Source: Cyanophora paradoxa
Lineage: Eukaryota; Glaucocystophyceae; Cyanophorales; Cyanophoraceae
Direction of reading: 5' to 3'
DNA length: 64,000 bases
NCBI GenBank assembly: GCA_004431415.1
Contig: QPMI01000127.1
Span: 124,001-188,000 of the forward strand
Below, one piece after another: positions 22,256 to 34,941 of the stretch; position 1 is the first letter of the stretch, and the number at the start of each line of letters is the position of its first letter. Below the pieces are notes generated by a model that worked only from the letters and a program-made list of their open reading frames with translations, did no database searches and was not told the DNA's origin. The translations under genes were made by a program, and so were the position numbers.

Positions 22256-25200
22256 CTAGCTATATGTTGGTATGCTGGGGAACCAAAAGGGCGGGGCGTC
22301 GGACTCGTTGTCGCCCGCCCTGCGGCTGTCGGGCCGGCTAGCGCTGCCGCTGGGGTACTGGGCATGCGCATGCGGCGGGCCGAGGCGCCAGCCTCCAGGG
22401 CGAGCGAAGCGGCTGGCGCCGGCGCCTGCATGCGGCGCCGGATGTGGCCATGGGGCGGGAGCAGCACGCGGAGGGGCGGGCGAGGGCGCGATGGGCGTGG
22501 GGTGGGCCCGCGGGGGCGCCCTCCGCTTGTGTTTGAGGCGGTGCGGGAGCTGCACGTGGAGGGGCGGGAGGGGGGGTACGTCGGGCTGGGGCGGGAAGGG
22601 CGAAGGCGCGATGGGGCGCAGCGGCGCGGGGGGCCGAGGGGAGGGGGCGACGCCAGAGCCGGGGACGAGCGGCGCCCACTGTGACGGAGGAGATCGGGAA
22701 GTGGGGCCCAGATCCGGCGTCGCCGGGCGGGAATCGGATTCGGATTTGAAGTGCGGGGCGCCGCCGGCGCCGGCGCCCGTCGCGCGCAGTGGCCGCCGCC
22801 CCAGCGGCGGGGAGGGGGTTTCGCCTTCGAATTCCGCCCCCGCGGTACCCGTCCGCGGCCGCGCGCGGGGCTTCGGCTCCAGAGGCAGGAACAACGCCTG
22901 GGCGGCCATCAGCGGAGACGAGAGCGGCGGCGGAGAGAAGCGGGGGTAGAGAAATAAATCTAGAGCTCAATTGCGGGGGCGAGCCTTCAAGGAGGCGTCG
23001 ACGTCGACAATCGGTTCATCTGCGAGCGACAGGCTCTCGCACCGAATGCCGACCTCCAGCGTAGAGCGGATCATCTCCTCCGCCTGCAATGGGGGTACAC
23101 TCTCAGCCAAGAGGGCGGTGACGAGCCGGGGGGCTGTGGGGGCGGGGTGGGCCTGGCGAAGGGCGGCGGCGTTGGGCGGCCTGAACGCTTTGATCACCTG
23201 CCCCCGGCCCAGCCGGATCACCCTCTCGGGCCGCAGGCCTCGCGACAGCTCCTCGCTCTGTTTCTCTACCTGTACCCCAGTGCGTCGGGCGGGTTGAGCG
23301 GGGGAGGGGCCTAGAGATAGCGAAAACATGTACCCCGAGGGTGCGGTAGTAGACGTCGTCGGAGAGAGAGCCGGATGCGAGCGTCGGGGAGAGCGGGGGC
23401 GGGGGGAAGGCGACGAAAGTCGCGGAGGGGGGTACACCGACACGGGCGCCGTCGCTGGGTTCATGATCGACGACGCGATCTCCATTGTCGAGCCAGTTGG
23501 GGATCAGCGGGACGGGCTGGCGGGCCCCGTCCTCATCCCTGTACCCCCCCTCGTCCTCAGACGAGCCAACGCGCTCGTAATCCTCGAGGGGGGCCGAGCT
23601 CCAGCGGAGGGGCGCCGACGCCGACCCGGAGGCGAAGCTCGGCGCGAAGCTCCCGGGGGCCCTCCGAAGCGGCGCCGCCGCCGCCGGCCCCATCTGCCGG
23701 CCCCGCGCGCGCGCCATATGCAATGAGCATGCGAACCGGCATCGCGCCGGCCGCGGGGGGAGGTGGGAGCCAGGAACGTAAACTCACGGCTGCGTAGGTG
23801 TTGAATGCGAGACGTTTCGCCCGAAGCCCCCCCCTCGCGATAAAGCGGCCCACAATCTGGGTGGTCACTAACGGGGCCGGGGTGCGGGCAATGTTCTCGA
23901 TCAGAGCGCAGATCTAAAATCCCTTGGCAGGGGTAGCACAGAGGGGTACAAGCGCACGCCAGTCCGGCATCCAGTTGCTAAAGCGGCGCTCGTAGTTTTG
24001 AAACGTCAGCCTGCACGCACAGGAGTTCAGCACTTGGCGAGAGAAGCCGCAAGTATTGAATTGAATTCAAGTTCAAGTCTGCACCGGCACTGGCCAGGGT
24101 GGTCGGGCATCGAGTCGGGCCGCGCCACATGCACGCGCATCATGAGAAGAGAGTGCATTCTGTCCTTGTACCCCCGCGTCGTCCTGAGGGGACAATCACG
24201 TTTGATCAGGAGTGGAAACGGAGCAAGGGCGGGAGAGGGATGGGAAAGAGGGGGGGAGGAGGGAGGCGGGGCGCGGATGGAGGAGGGAGAGGGGGAGAAG
24301 GCCGGGGGGGGGGAGGGGGGGGGGCGAAAGAGGGGCGGGGTTCAGCGCCCGCACCAGCCGTTGTTTTCGTCCAAGTCGCCAGCGACGAGGATCGCAAGGG
24401 CGGACCCGTCGGCGAGCCTACGGGGCCCCGAGTCGCGCGCGGAGGGCCGAGGGAATGCGGCGCGACGGGGGACGCGCCTGCGACACGCGAAAATCCGCAT
24501 AGATTCGACTCGAGCACCTGCCGGGGGAGCGTTCCGAAGTTCATTGTTGGGACGGGCGCGCGCCCCACTCGGCTCGGCGCGGGCCGGAGTGGGCCCTGCC
24601 CGGTCGTCCGGCGCGGAGCGCTCACCCAAGACGTGCGAGACGTGGCGCAGGCCCACAGTGCAACCCAGGCCGTCCTCGTCGTGTGTGTCCCGCGGCTCCA
24701 GCAGCGCCACCGGCTCCTCGCTCGCGCACGCTTCGGTGAGATACTGCCGCACCAGCTCGAGAAACCACATCTACGGAACAAGTGCCGCAGGTGCGCACCT
24801 TTGACGTAGGACGGGCGATGAGCATCCGGGCCGCCGGCCCCGGAGGAATCGGGTCCAGGTCCAATTCGACGCGGTAGAGGTAGTGCAGCTTGTCCAGCCG
24901 CCTGCGGACCCGGTGCAGCGATCAGCGCCGACGTTGGACCAGCGAGCGCGCGCGCTGTGGCATGCGCAAGCGAAAGAGGCGGGTCGGAACAGCGGCGCAC
25001 TTGCACTCGACGCGCGTATCCGAGTGCCTGCGTGCACACGCGCATGCGCGCGCGCATGCACATGGCGTCACCGGCCGCGGCCGCGGCCGTCGGGGGCGGG
25101 AACTCGGGCGTAGCGCACCGCAGGAGCAGCTTCAACTCGTTGGAGTCAACGGCGAGCAGCCGCACGGCGTCATCGATCGTCTGCGCATGTGCGCGAAGAG

Positions 25201-25368
25201 CGGGTGTCACGGACGCCGCGCGCGTGGCTCGGGTCGAGCGCCGGCGGCCGCGGGACGCGCCTCGCGGAGGGCGGCCTTGTCGAAAGGGACCACCGGGACG
25301 CCCTCGAACGACGGCAGCGGCCCGAAGACGGCCGCGGCCGCGGGCGCCTCCTTCGCCGCGGCCGGCAT
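22256..25368 (-). CDS. Unidentified protein, copy A of a locally triplicated gene
   Basis: The first exon from ATG 25368 encodes MPAAAKEAPAAAAVFGPLPS and continues FEGVPVVPFDKAALREA. Later exons: DDAVRLLAVDSNELKLLLRC; RRLDKLHYLYRVELDLDPIP with PPGPAARMLIA; EEPVALLEPRDTHDEDGLGC; RRLADGSALAILVAGDLDEN; RFSNWMPDWRA-type sequence; and a long Pro/Ala-rich C-terminal exon ending FWFPSIPTYS. No known domain was recognised; the central exons look globular, the C-terminal 300 residues disordered. Exon order and intron positions match copies B and C. Copy A is the most diverged (extra bases in the MPAAAK region, different last 20 residues), so it probably split off first. Its purine-rich intron near 24210-24340 has the same position as in the other copies. 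Confidence 0.6.
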
Positions 25369-25874
25369 CGAGCCGCGCGCCCCGCCAGCTGCAGACCTGA
25401 CTCCGGGAGTCCGGCCGCGGGACAGCCGCGCCCCCGAAGCCGCCGCCAGCTGCGGCGCAAGGCGAGCTTCGGTCTGTAACCCGGCCGGTTCGCTGGATCC
25501 GGAGCTAAAGAGTACTCCTATGTGTGGCGCGTGCCACGCGTACGGTGCACAGAATGCCACACATGTACTCACGTGCTGTTGCTGGCTAGCTGAGCGCAGC
25601 TATAGGAGCGCTACTTGTACAGTTGTACTGCGGCTAGTTGCAAGTTGAAAGTTGCGCTAGCGCTAGCTGGGGTATAGCTACATAGCGCCATATGCATCGC
25701 GATCGGAGCCCCGGCCCGATCGATATCGATCGCGAGCTGGACTCGAGGGGCCGGGGTACCAACCGTACCAAATCACCGCCCAACACTGACATTAATATTC
25801 TAGATCTGCCGCAGTGCAGCGCTAGCTATATAGCTGCCAGGCTGCTGCATGTTGAAGTCTTGAATGTCACTGAG
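25369..25874. other. Spacer between copies A and B
   Basis: About 500 bases holding the upstream region of copy A and the 3' flank of copy B. It is GC-rich to 25480, then AT/GC mixed with CTAGCGCTAGC palindromes. No gene was found. Confidence 0.45.
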
Positions 25875-28800
25875 TCAGAAGGTGGAGGGAGCGCTAACAA
25901 AGGGCGGGGCACCGGCCTGGTAGTCGCCCGCCCTGCAGCTACCGGTACCGGGCGGGCTGCCGCTGGGATGGGCCTCCGCCTCCAGAGGGCGGCGCGCCGC
26001 GGGGCTGTGGACCGCCAGCTGCAGGCAATCTCGCGACCCGCGGCTGCGCATGCCAGGGGGCGGGGAATTCGGGGCCGGCGGGGTACGCTGTGCTGCCGCC
26101 TTACGCTTCTGGAGCTCGTGGTCGAGAATGCCGGGCGGCATATTGAGGGTCGCAATGGGCGCGGCAGGAGCGTCGGGCGGGGGAAGGGCGGGCGAGGGCG
26201 CGATGGGCTTGGGGTGGGCTACAGGGTGTGCCCTCCGCTTGTGTTTGAGGCGGGGCGGGAGGTGCACGTGGAGGGACGGGAGGGCGGGCACGCCGGAGAC
26301 TGGCGGGGCGGACGAGGGCGCGATGGCGCGCAGCGGCGCGGGGGGCCGAGGGGAGGGGGCGGCCCCCGAGCCGGAGAGGGGCGGCGGCCACTGCGACGGA
26401 GGAGATCGGGAAGTGGGGCCCAGATCCGGCGTCGCCGGGCGGGAATCGGATTCGGATTTGAAGTGCGGGGAGCCGCCGGCGCCGGCGCCCGTCGCGCGCA
26501 GTGGCCGCCGCCCCAGCGGCGGGGAGGGGGTTTCGCCCTCGAATTCCGCCCCCGCGGTGCCGGACCGCGGCCGAGCGCGGGGTTTCGGCTCTAGGGGGGG
26601 GAAGAGCGTCTGCAATCGGGCTCGAGGCGTCAGCGAGAGCCGGATCCGGAGATCTAATTCGGGGGTACGCGTACGTCGGGGGAGGCGTCGACGATCGACT
26701 CATCGCCGAGCGAGAGGCTCTCGAACCGAATGCCGACGTCGAGAGTGGCCCGCATCACTTCCTCCGCCTGGGGGATACGCGTACCCTCAGCCAAGAGGGG
26801 GGAGGGGGTGAAAAGGGTGGGGCGGGGCGGGCCTGGCGAAGGGCGGCGGCGTTGGGCGGTCTGAACGCTTTGACCACCTGCCCCCGGCCGAGCCGCAGCA
26901 CCCTCTCGGGCCGCAGCCCCCGCGAGATCTCGTCTCTCGGCTTCCCCACCTGCACCGTATCCCCCGCCCTCTCAGAGGGGCGAGGTGAAGCGAGACGGGC
27001 CGGGGCGTAGAGCTAGCGACAACATGTACCCCGAGGGTGTGGAAGTAGACGTCGTCGATGGGGAAGGAGCCGGATGCGGGTGTCGGGGAGGGCGGGGGCG
27101 GGGGGAAGGCGACGAAAGTCGCGGAGGGGGGTACACCGACACGGGCGGCCTCGTCGAGCCAGTTCGGGTCGGGCTGGCGAGCCCCGTCCTCGTCCCTGCA
27201 CCCCCCCTCGCCCTCGGAGGAATCGTCGAAGCGCTTGCAATCCTCGAGGGGGGCCGAGCTCCAGCGGAGGGGCGCCGCCGCCGACCCCGAGGCGAAGCTC
27301 GGCGCGAAGCTTCCGGGGACCCTCCGAAGCGGCGGCGGCGCCGCCGGCCCCATCTGCCGGCCCCGCGCGCCGCTATGAGCCTGGGAGGTGATAGAGAGGG
27401 GCGGGGGCGGGCGGGAAGGGGCACGGCGGTGACTCACGGCGGCGTAGGTGCTGAAGGCAAGGCGTTTTGCCCGTAGAATCATCTTCCCTCCAAAGCGTCC
27501 CATGAACTGGGTTGTCACTAGCGCGGTTACAGAGGTGGTCAGCGCAGCTCTCGATTTGCCATGGTGCGGGGAGAGGAAGGGTTACAGCGCACGCCAGTCC
27601 GGCATCCAGTTGCTGAAGCGACGCTCGTAGAACTGACACGTCAGCCTGCACGCACAGGAGTTCAACATTCAGGTAATCTTGGCGAGAGAAGCCGCAAGTA
27701 TTGAATTGAATTCAAGTTCAAGTCTGCACCGGCAGTGGCCAGGGTGGCCCGGCATCGATTCGGGCCGCGTCACGTCCACGCGCCACATGAGAAGGGAGAG
27801 GAGCTTGTCCTTGTACCCCCGCGTCGTCCTGAGGGGACAATCACATTTGATATCGGGTGGAGAAGGGGGAAAGAAGGAAGGAGGGGACGAAAGGGGAGGG
27901 GGGGGGGGGCGGGGAGGGAGGGGGACGAAGGGAGGGGGGGGAAGGGGGGGGGAAGGGGGGGCAGCGGAAGGGGGGAAAGGGCCCGAGGAGGAAGAGGGAG
28001 GGGGGGGGAAGGGGGGGGGGGGTGTATGCGCACCATACGTTGTTTTCGTCCAAGTCGCCCGCGACGAGGATCGAGAGAGCGGAGCCGTCGGCGAGTCTGC
28101 GGGCCCCCGAGTCGCGTGCGGAGGGCCGAGGGAATGCGGTGCGACGGGGCCGGGGACGCGCCTGCGACACGCGAAAATCCGCATCGTTTCGACTCGCGTG
28201 CCTGCCGGGGGAGCGTTCAGTGTCAGGGCAGGCGCGCGCGTCCCCCGGCTCGGCGCGGGAAAGAGTGGGCCCTGAGGCGGGGAGCGCGCACCGAACGAGT
28301 GAGAGACGTTGCGGAGGACGGCGCTGCAGCCCAGGCCGTCCTCGTCGTATATGTCCCGCGGCTCCAGCAGCGCCACCGGCTCCTCGCTCACGCACGTGTC
28401 GCTGACGTGCTGCGGCGCCAGCGTGAGAAGTCAGATATAAAAGAGGCGCCACGGGCGCGCGCCTTCGATATATGGCGGGAGACGAGCATCCGGGCCGCCG
28501 GCCCCGGAGGGATCGGGTCCAGATCCAGCTCGCCGCGGTAAAGGTAGTGCAACTTGTCCAGCCGCCTGCGGACCCGGCGCAGCGATCAGCGTCGGCTTCG
28601 GACCAGCGAGCGCACTGCGCATCGACAGATCTAGGGGCGGGTCGGGGCAGCGGCGCACTTGCACTCAACGCGCAGGTCCGAGTGCCTGCGAGCGTCGTCG
28701 GACGGCGCGGGGCGCCGGCGGGGACTGAACTTCGGAAGCGCGCCGCACCGGAGGAGCAGCTTCATTCCCTCCGCGCCGACGGAGAGCAGATGCACGGCGT

Positions 28801-28993
28801 CATCGATCGCCTGCGCAGGCACCGGTGCGCGGGGGGCGGGTGTCAGCGACGCGCGGCCGCGGCCGTGAGCTCCGGCGGGACGCGCCTCGCGGAGGGCGGC
28901 CTTGTCGAAAGGGACCACCGGGACGCCCTCGAACGACGGCAGCGGCCCGAAGACGGCCGCGGCCGCGGGCGCCTCCTTCGCCGCGGCCGGCAT
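25875..28993 (-). CDS. Unidentified protein, copy B of the triplicated gene
   Basis: Same gene as at 22256-25368 and 31202-34235. The start is ATG 28993, or MHMPAAAKE from 28999. The first exon is practically identical to that of copy C, and the downstream exons keep EPVALLEPRDIYDEDGLGC, ADGSALSILVAGDLDENN, KDKLLSLLMWRVDVTRPE, NWMPDWRA, RAKRLAFSTYAAV, DVYFHTLGVHV and the Pro-rich C-terminal exon. A purine-rich intron (27860-28020, strings of GGGGAAGG) interrupts the middle. The last codons end APPFVSAPSTF. The frame is open through all shared exons, so it looks functional. Function unknown. Confidence 0.6.
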
Positions 28994-28999
28994 ATGCAT

Positions 29000-30212
29000 C
29001 GAGCCCCCCGCCGCCGGCCGCGGCGCCGGCCCTGACTCCGGAATCGGGATCGGATACGCCGGACCGCCCCGTCAGCGGACGGGCCCGCAGGCTGCAGCTG
29101 CGGAGCCGCCGCTTCGTCTCGCAAGTTAGAGTCCCAACTCGTTCGCCGCTGTCGCAATTGCAAGAGGCTGCGCTTCCGCTAGCGCTGCGGCTTACTAGGT
29201 CGCTGTTGCGCTCGAAGGTCGCTGTGGCTGCATGCACCGCCTCGCGTACGGTGCGCTCCAGGTCCCCGGACTCCAGGATTCCCGCCGTGACCAGGATCCC
29301 GGCCGGAATTCGAGAAGGGCCGAAAGCTCAGCCAGCTTCAGGGTGACGCGTACGCGCACCCGCGCGCGTGCATCACGGATTCACGGTGCATGCATTTCCA
29401 GGCCTATACTGCAGCTGGTAGCGCGCTGCAGGCTGCAGCTGCGGAAGATCCAACCGGGTACAGGGTCACTACAGTCTACAGCTCAGTCGACGTCGATCCT
29501 TGCGGATTAAATCGGGGCTAATAGCATGCTGCTCCGAGCCTCCGGTCCAATCCCAGCTTCTGCTTCTTCCAGCTTCTGGGTCCAGTCCCGCGCGCACGCT
29601 ATAGTATGATCATGATCATCGGATATATATATATGCCCGCAGCTGCGCGGCCGGCCCCTGCGCATGCGCATGCGCTGTGCCACGGTGCCGGCCAGCCTGC
29701 GCCCGTGGCCGGCGCTGGCGGCCGCGCGCGCCTTCTCGCTACGGCGCTGCGCGTAGTGATTCCCACCGTACGCGTGCACGTGCACGCGTACGTGTTTCAG
29801 GCGTGTGATCCGTATATATACGTATCCCACGGCGCCGACCAGACCCGAACTCGCGACGTGCACGGCGCCGGCGGCCGGTCGCCGGGCCGCGGGCTTGCCG
29901 TGCCCACGGCCACGTGCACGGCCCTTAGCTCAGCAACGTTAACTTGCAGCAACGTGCCCATCCGCGCGCCGGGCTCAGCGCTAGCAACTTGCAAGTTGCA
30001 AGCTGTCATGATCAGGTGCCCACGGCCACGGGCCTTTTAATTTATAAGTTTGGCCACCCCGGGAAGCCGTCCCCCCCCCCCCCCCCCCCCCCCCCCGTGC
30101 CGGGCGCGGCCGAAATCGGACGCCTGTGGCCTTTATCTAATATCTCCACGGGGTACGGTGCCACGGTGGCCGTTGGGACGGAGGGGGCGGGCAGGGCAGG
30201 GCGGGCCTAGAC
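29000..30212. other. Spacer upstream of copy B, with poly-C tract
   Basis: Its first 150 bases match the region upstream of copies A and C; the rest is unique except the last 200 bases, which resemble 34740-34940 next to HCF173. It contains TCATGATCA at 29610-29618 and 30006-30014, a TATATATATA stretch near 29624, CACGTGCACGCGTACG palindromes near 29770, and 26 consecutive C at 30071-30096. No gene was seen. Confidence 0.45.
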
Positions 30213-30656
30213 TCAGACGCGGCGGTAGGCCTCCGCGGCGGCGATGTACACCTCCGGCACGTACGGATCCCGGCCCTGCGCCGCAGAAACCCGCCCCGCC
30301 CCGCCCCGGATCAGATCAAATTCGAATTCGAGGGCGCCACCGGGCCGGGCGGAGCAGCTGTAGGCAGGGGGGCGCACGCTTGGAGGGACGAGAAAGAGGC
30401 CTCCGATCCAGGCGGGCCGCCGTCGACGTCGGGGGCGCCCCCGCGTAGTTCGCTACCTGCGAACGAGGTGAGGGGGGGAAGAAGGTGCTCGAGGGGCGGG
30501 GGGTACGGGCCTCGAAGGTCTTGCGGGCGGCGGCGGGGGACTCGAGGGCGGCGGCGGCGACCTCCGCCACGTCGTCCCGCGAGACGCGCCCCCGGGGCCC
30601 CGTCGCCTTGTCCCCCTGCTTCAGCGCCACGCCCCGCTCCCCGCCCGCCTCGTCTG
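30213..30656 (-). pseudogene. Truncated duplicate of the HCF173 3' end
   Basis: It matches 34942-35357 of the HCF173-like gene on the same strand. It contains the penultimate exon (VALKQGDKATG, then RVSRDDVAEVAAAALESPAA and ARKTFEA), the following intron with GTACCCC, the VANYAGAPP exon with a short insertion (TST), and the last exon ending EAYRRV with the same stop. Similarity ends abruptly at 30656 after CGTCTG, so the Rossmann fold and CIA30 domain are absent. It is a by-product of the duplication that created copies B and C of the neighbouring gene. It could act as an alternative 3' end but cannot encode the whole protein. Confidence 0.75.
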
Positions 30657-31201
30657 ACAAAAGAGCAGGGGCAAAACGCAGGCCAGTATTGACAGGGAAC
30701 AGAGATGACGGGGGAGGGATCAAAGGGACAGGCCTAGGGAAAGCTCGGATCATGCGAGGTACGGGAATTCGAAGATGTAAAGGACCAGACTGTCTCACGA
30801 GCATCGACGCCGCGGCGCAGGCATCGAAGTCGACTGACTAGAATCGAGGATCGATACAAGACTACCGTGGATCAAAGAAGGCCATGCGCGTGCAGGAACG
30901 GGAGGACGAGAGAGGGCGGGCGGAATAGCTGAAGGAGCCACAGGGATAGGGGGCGACTCGGCGATAGCCGAGGGCGCTGTACTACAGGAGGCGGGTCAAT
31001 ATCCGGAGCAACGATCGAAGGAGACCGAGAACGTCGACGACGGGGATGAAGATGGGGCAATTAATATTGCAACTGATCATGAGTAGGGGAGGAAGATCAG
31101 ATCACCGGATCACGTAATTTAATAAGCATGCATATGGCGCCGCTCGCACGCGAAGCTGGAGGTGCGCGCAGAAAAAAAATTCGAAATTGATATTATGCAA
31201 G
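30657..31201. other. Spacer between HCF173 fragment and copy C
   Basis: About 545 bases of moderate GC content with no host-like exon. It contains TGATCATGA at 31074-31082, the reverse orientation of the recurrent site, and an AT-rich stretch at 31105-31195 before the end of copy C. Confidence 0.45.
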
Positions 31202-34200
31202 TCAGAAGGTGGAGGGAGCAAAGGACGGGGCGCCGGCCTGGTAGTCGCCCGCCCTGCAGCTGCCGGGCGGGCTGCCGCTGGGGTGGGCCTCCGCATCAAG
31301 TGGGCGGGGCGTCGCGGCGCCGAGGGCCGCCAGCCGATCCCGCGATCCGCGGCTGCCAGGCGGCGGGGGCGGGGGCGGGGCCGGCGGGGTACGCTGCGCC
31401 GCCGCCTTCTCGTGGTCCAGAATAGCGGGCGGCAGATAGAAAGACATGATGGGGGATGCAGGAACGCCGGGCCAGGGAACAGCGGGCGCGGGCGCGATGG
31501 GCTTGGGGTGCGCTGCCGGGGGCGCCCTTCGCTTGCGCATCATGCGGTGCGGGAGGTGCACGTGGAGGGACGGGAGGGCGGGGACGTCGGGCTGGGGCGG
31601 GTAGGGCGAGGGCGCGATGGGGCGCAGCGGCGCGGGGGGCCGAGGGGAGGGGGCGGCCCCCGAGCCGGAGAGGGGCGGCGGCCACTGCGACGGAGGAGAT
31701 CGGGAAGTGGGGCCCAGATCCGGCGTCGCCGGGCGGGAATCGGATTCGGATTTGAAGTGCGGGGAGCCGCCGGCGCCGGCGCCCGTCGCGCGCAGTGGCC
31801 GCCGCCCCAGCGGCGGGGAGGGGGTTTCGCCCTCGAATTCCGCCCCCGCGGTGCCGGACCGCGGCCGAGCGCGGGGTTTCGGCTCTAGGGGGGGGAAGAG
31901 CGTCTGCAATCGGGCTCGAGGCGTCAGCGAGAGCCGGATCCGGAGATCTAACGGGGGTACGCGTACGTCGGGGGAGGCGTCGACGATCGACTCATCGCCG
32001 AGTGAGAGGCTCTCGAACCGAATGCCGACGTCGAGCGTGGCCCGCATCACTTCCTCCGCCTGGGGGATACGCGTACCCTCAGCCAAGAGAGGGGAGGGGG
32101 TGAAAAGGGTGGGGCGGGGCGGGCCTGGCGAAGGGCGGCGGCGTTGGGCGGCCTGAACGCTTTGACCACCTGGCCCCGGCCCAGCTGGATTACCCTCTCC
32201 GGCTGCAGCCCCCTCGAGATTTCGTCACTCGGCTTCCCCACCTGCACCGTACCCCCGGCCCTCTTAGCGGGGCGAGGTGAAGCGAGGCGGGCCGATGCGT
32301 TTAAATGGGGAAACCATGTACCCCGAGGGTGCGGAAGTAGACGTCGGGGGGGAGGGAGCCGGATGCGGGCGTCGGGGAGGGCGGGGGCGGGGGGAAGGCG
32401 ACGAAAGTCGCGGAGGGGGGTACACCGACACGGGCGCCGTCGCTGGGTTCGTGATCGACGACGCGATCTCCACTGCCGAGCCAGTCGGGGATCGTCGGGC
32501 CGGGCTGGCGAGCCCCGTCCTCGTTCCTGTACCCCCCCTCGCCCTCAGAGGAATCGTCGAAGCGCTCGTAATCCTCGAGGGCGCCCGAGCTCCAGCGGAG
32601 GGGCGCCGCCGCCGACCCCGAGGCGAAGCTCGGCGCGAAGCTCCCGGGGGCCCTCCGAAGCGGCGGCGCAGCCGCCGCCTGCCCCATCTGCCCGCCGCGC
32701 GCCGCTATGAGCCTCCGAACCGCGCGGCGGCCGCGGGGGCGGGGGCGGGCGGGAAGGGGCACGGCGGTGACTCACGGCGGCGTAGGTGCTGAAGGCAAGG
32801 CGTTTTGCCCGCAGTACCATCATCGCTCCAAAACGTCCAATGAATTGGGTTGTCACTAGCGGGGTTACAGGGGCGGTAAGCGCAGCTCGCGAATGCCATG
32901 GCGCGGGGGGGGGGTACAGCGCACGCCAGTCCGGCATCCAGTTGCTAAAGCGGCGCTCGTAGAACTGGCACGTCAGCCTGCACACAGGGGGCTCAAGGCG
33001 GTCTCGTCGTGAGCGGGGGCAAATTGAGTCCGCACCGGCAGTGGCCAGGGTGGCCCGGCATCGATTCGGGCCGCGTCACGTCCACGTGCCACATAAAAAG
33101 AGAGAGGAGCTTGTCCTTGTACCCCCGCGTGGTCCTGAGGGGACAATCACGTTTGGTATGTATATATCGGGTGGTGGAAGGGGGAAAGAAGGAAGATTCT
33201 TGGAGGGGCCCGGGGGAGGGGGGAGGGAGGGGGGGGGGGCGGGAACGGGGGGCGACAGGGGGGTCAGCGACCGCACCAGGCGTTGTTTTCGTCCAAGTCG
33301 GCGGCGACGAGGATCGAGAGGGCGGAGCCGTCGGCGAGCCTGCGGGCCCCCGAGTCGCGCGGAGGGCCTGGGGGGTAGCGGTGCGACGGGGGACGCGCCT
33401 GCGGCACGCGAAAATCCGCATAGTCTCGACTCGATTACCTGCCGAGGGAAGTCTCAAATTTCGGGGCAGGCGCGCGCGTCCCTCGGCCCGGCGCGGGCTC
33501 ACCGAACGACTGAGTGACAGTCCGCAGGACGGCGCTGCAGCCCAGGCCGTCCTCGTCGTGTATGTCCCGCGGCTCCAGCAGCGCCACCGGCTCCTCGCTC
33601 ACGCACGTGTCGCCCACTTGCTGCGGCGCCAGCGTGAGAAACCACATCTGTGGAACAAGTGCAGCGGGCGCGCGCCTTCGTTATATGACGAGCGATGAGC
33701 ATCCGGGCCGCCGGCCCGGGAGGAATCGGGTCCAGGTCCAATGCGGTGCGGTAGAGATAGTGCAGCTTTTCCAGCCGCCTGCGGACCCGGTGCATCGATC
33801 AGCGTCGGCTTCGGACGAGCGCGCGAGCGCACTGCGCATCGACAGATCTAGAGGCGGGTCGGGACAGCGGCGCACTTGCACTCGACGCGCAGGTCCGAGT
33901 GCCTGCGTGCACACGCGCATGCGGACGAGCACGGCGTCGTCGGACGGCGCGGGGCGCCGGCGGGCCGGGACTGAAGCGCGCGCGCCGCACCGCAGGAGCA
34001 GCTTCAACTCGTTGGAGTCAACGGCGAGCAGCCGCACGGCGTCATCGATCGCCTGCGCAGGCACCGGTGCGCGGGGGGCGGGTGTCAGCGACGCGCGGCC
34101 GCGGCCGTGAGCTCCGGCGGGACGTGCCTCGCGGAGGGCGGCCTTGTCGAAAGGGGCAATCGGGACGCCCTCGAAAGACGGCAGCGGCCCGAAGACGGCC

Positions 34201-34235
34201 GCGGCCGCGGGCGCCTCCTTCGCCGCAGCCGGCAT
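31202..34235 (-). CDS. Unidentified protein, copy C of the triplicated gene
   Basis: The start is ATG 34235 (MPAAAKEAPAAAAVFGPLPS) and the stop is at 31202. Visible exons: QAIDDAVRLLAVDSNELKL; HRVRRRLEKLHYLYRTALDL; SEEPVALLEPRDIHDEDGL; ADGSALSILVAADLDENNAW; YKDKLLSLFMWHVDVTRPES; CQFYERRFSNWMPDWRA; RAKRLAFSTYAAV; FRTLGVHG; GKPSDEISRGLQPERVIQL; GIRFESLSLGDESIVDA; and the Pro-rich tail ending FAPSTF. Copies B and C share long identical stretches also in introns, for example 26330-26640 against 31610-31930, which points to recent duplication or gene conversion. No family recognised. It sits directly downstream of HCF173, on the same strand. Confidence 0.6.
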
Positions 34236-34941
34236 CGAGCCCCCCGCCGCCAGCCCTGACTAGTACTCCGGGAGTCGGGATCGGACCGCGCGCCCCAGAA
34301 CCCCAGAGGGCCAGAGCTTCAGAACCTCCGCTTCAGAACCTGCGCTGTAGCCGACGCTCCCGAGAGATCTGGAGCGCCGGCATCTGAAGCTCTGTTCGCC
34401 ACAATTGCTGTGCACGTGGCTGCGCGCGCTTCGCTCCCCGCCCGCGGCCGCTGGGCCGGCTCTGGCACTACCGGTAGCTCTGCAGCTCTCGATGCAGAGA
34501 GAGCGGAAGAGCACGGTCTGAGCACCGGCTACCGGGGTACGGGACTCATCGCGCTATAGGACGTCGACCGGCGCCGGCATGCACGCGGCCTGGGCGCGGC
34601 CCGATCGGACTCATCGGACTCGCAGCCTGCGCCAGCCTGCGCGGCGCTGCTCGCCGCTGAGAGCTTGAGTGATTTTCACCGTCGTCCAGACTCGAAGTAC
34701 TAGTCGCCACGGCGGCCGGCCGCCGGGCCGCCGGCTCAGCAAGCCGTCATGATCAGCTTGCCGTGCCATGCAAACAGCCACGGCCCTTCGGCCTCCCCGG
34801 AAAGCCGCCCCTGCCCCCGGCCCCGCCCCGCGCCGGCCACGGGCGCGACCTTGATCAAATACCTCCGCGGGCCGGGGTGGCCCTTGAGCTCGAGATCTAG
34901 ACGGAGGGGGCGGGCAGGGCGGGGCGGGCCTAGATTCGAAT
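34236..34941. other. Spacer between HCF173 stop and copy C start
   Basis: This holds the copy C upstream region. TCATGATCA occurs at 34747-34755; from there to 34941 the sequence is homologous to 30006-30212, the matching position beside the HCF173 fragment. No gene was seen. Confidence 0.45.

Noticed and set aside
22256-34235. CRISPR-like or tandem satellite array
   Set aside because: The repeats are three 3-kb gene copies with exon structure, not short regular repeats with spacers; no CRISPR array is present anywhere in the window.
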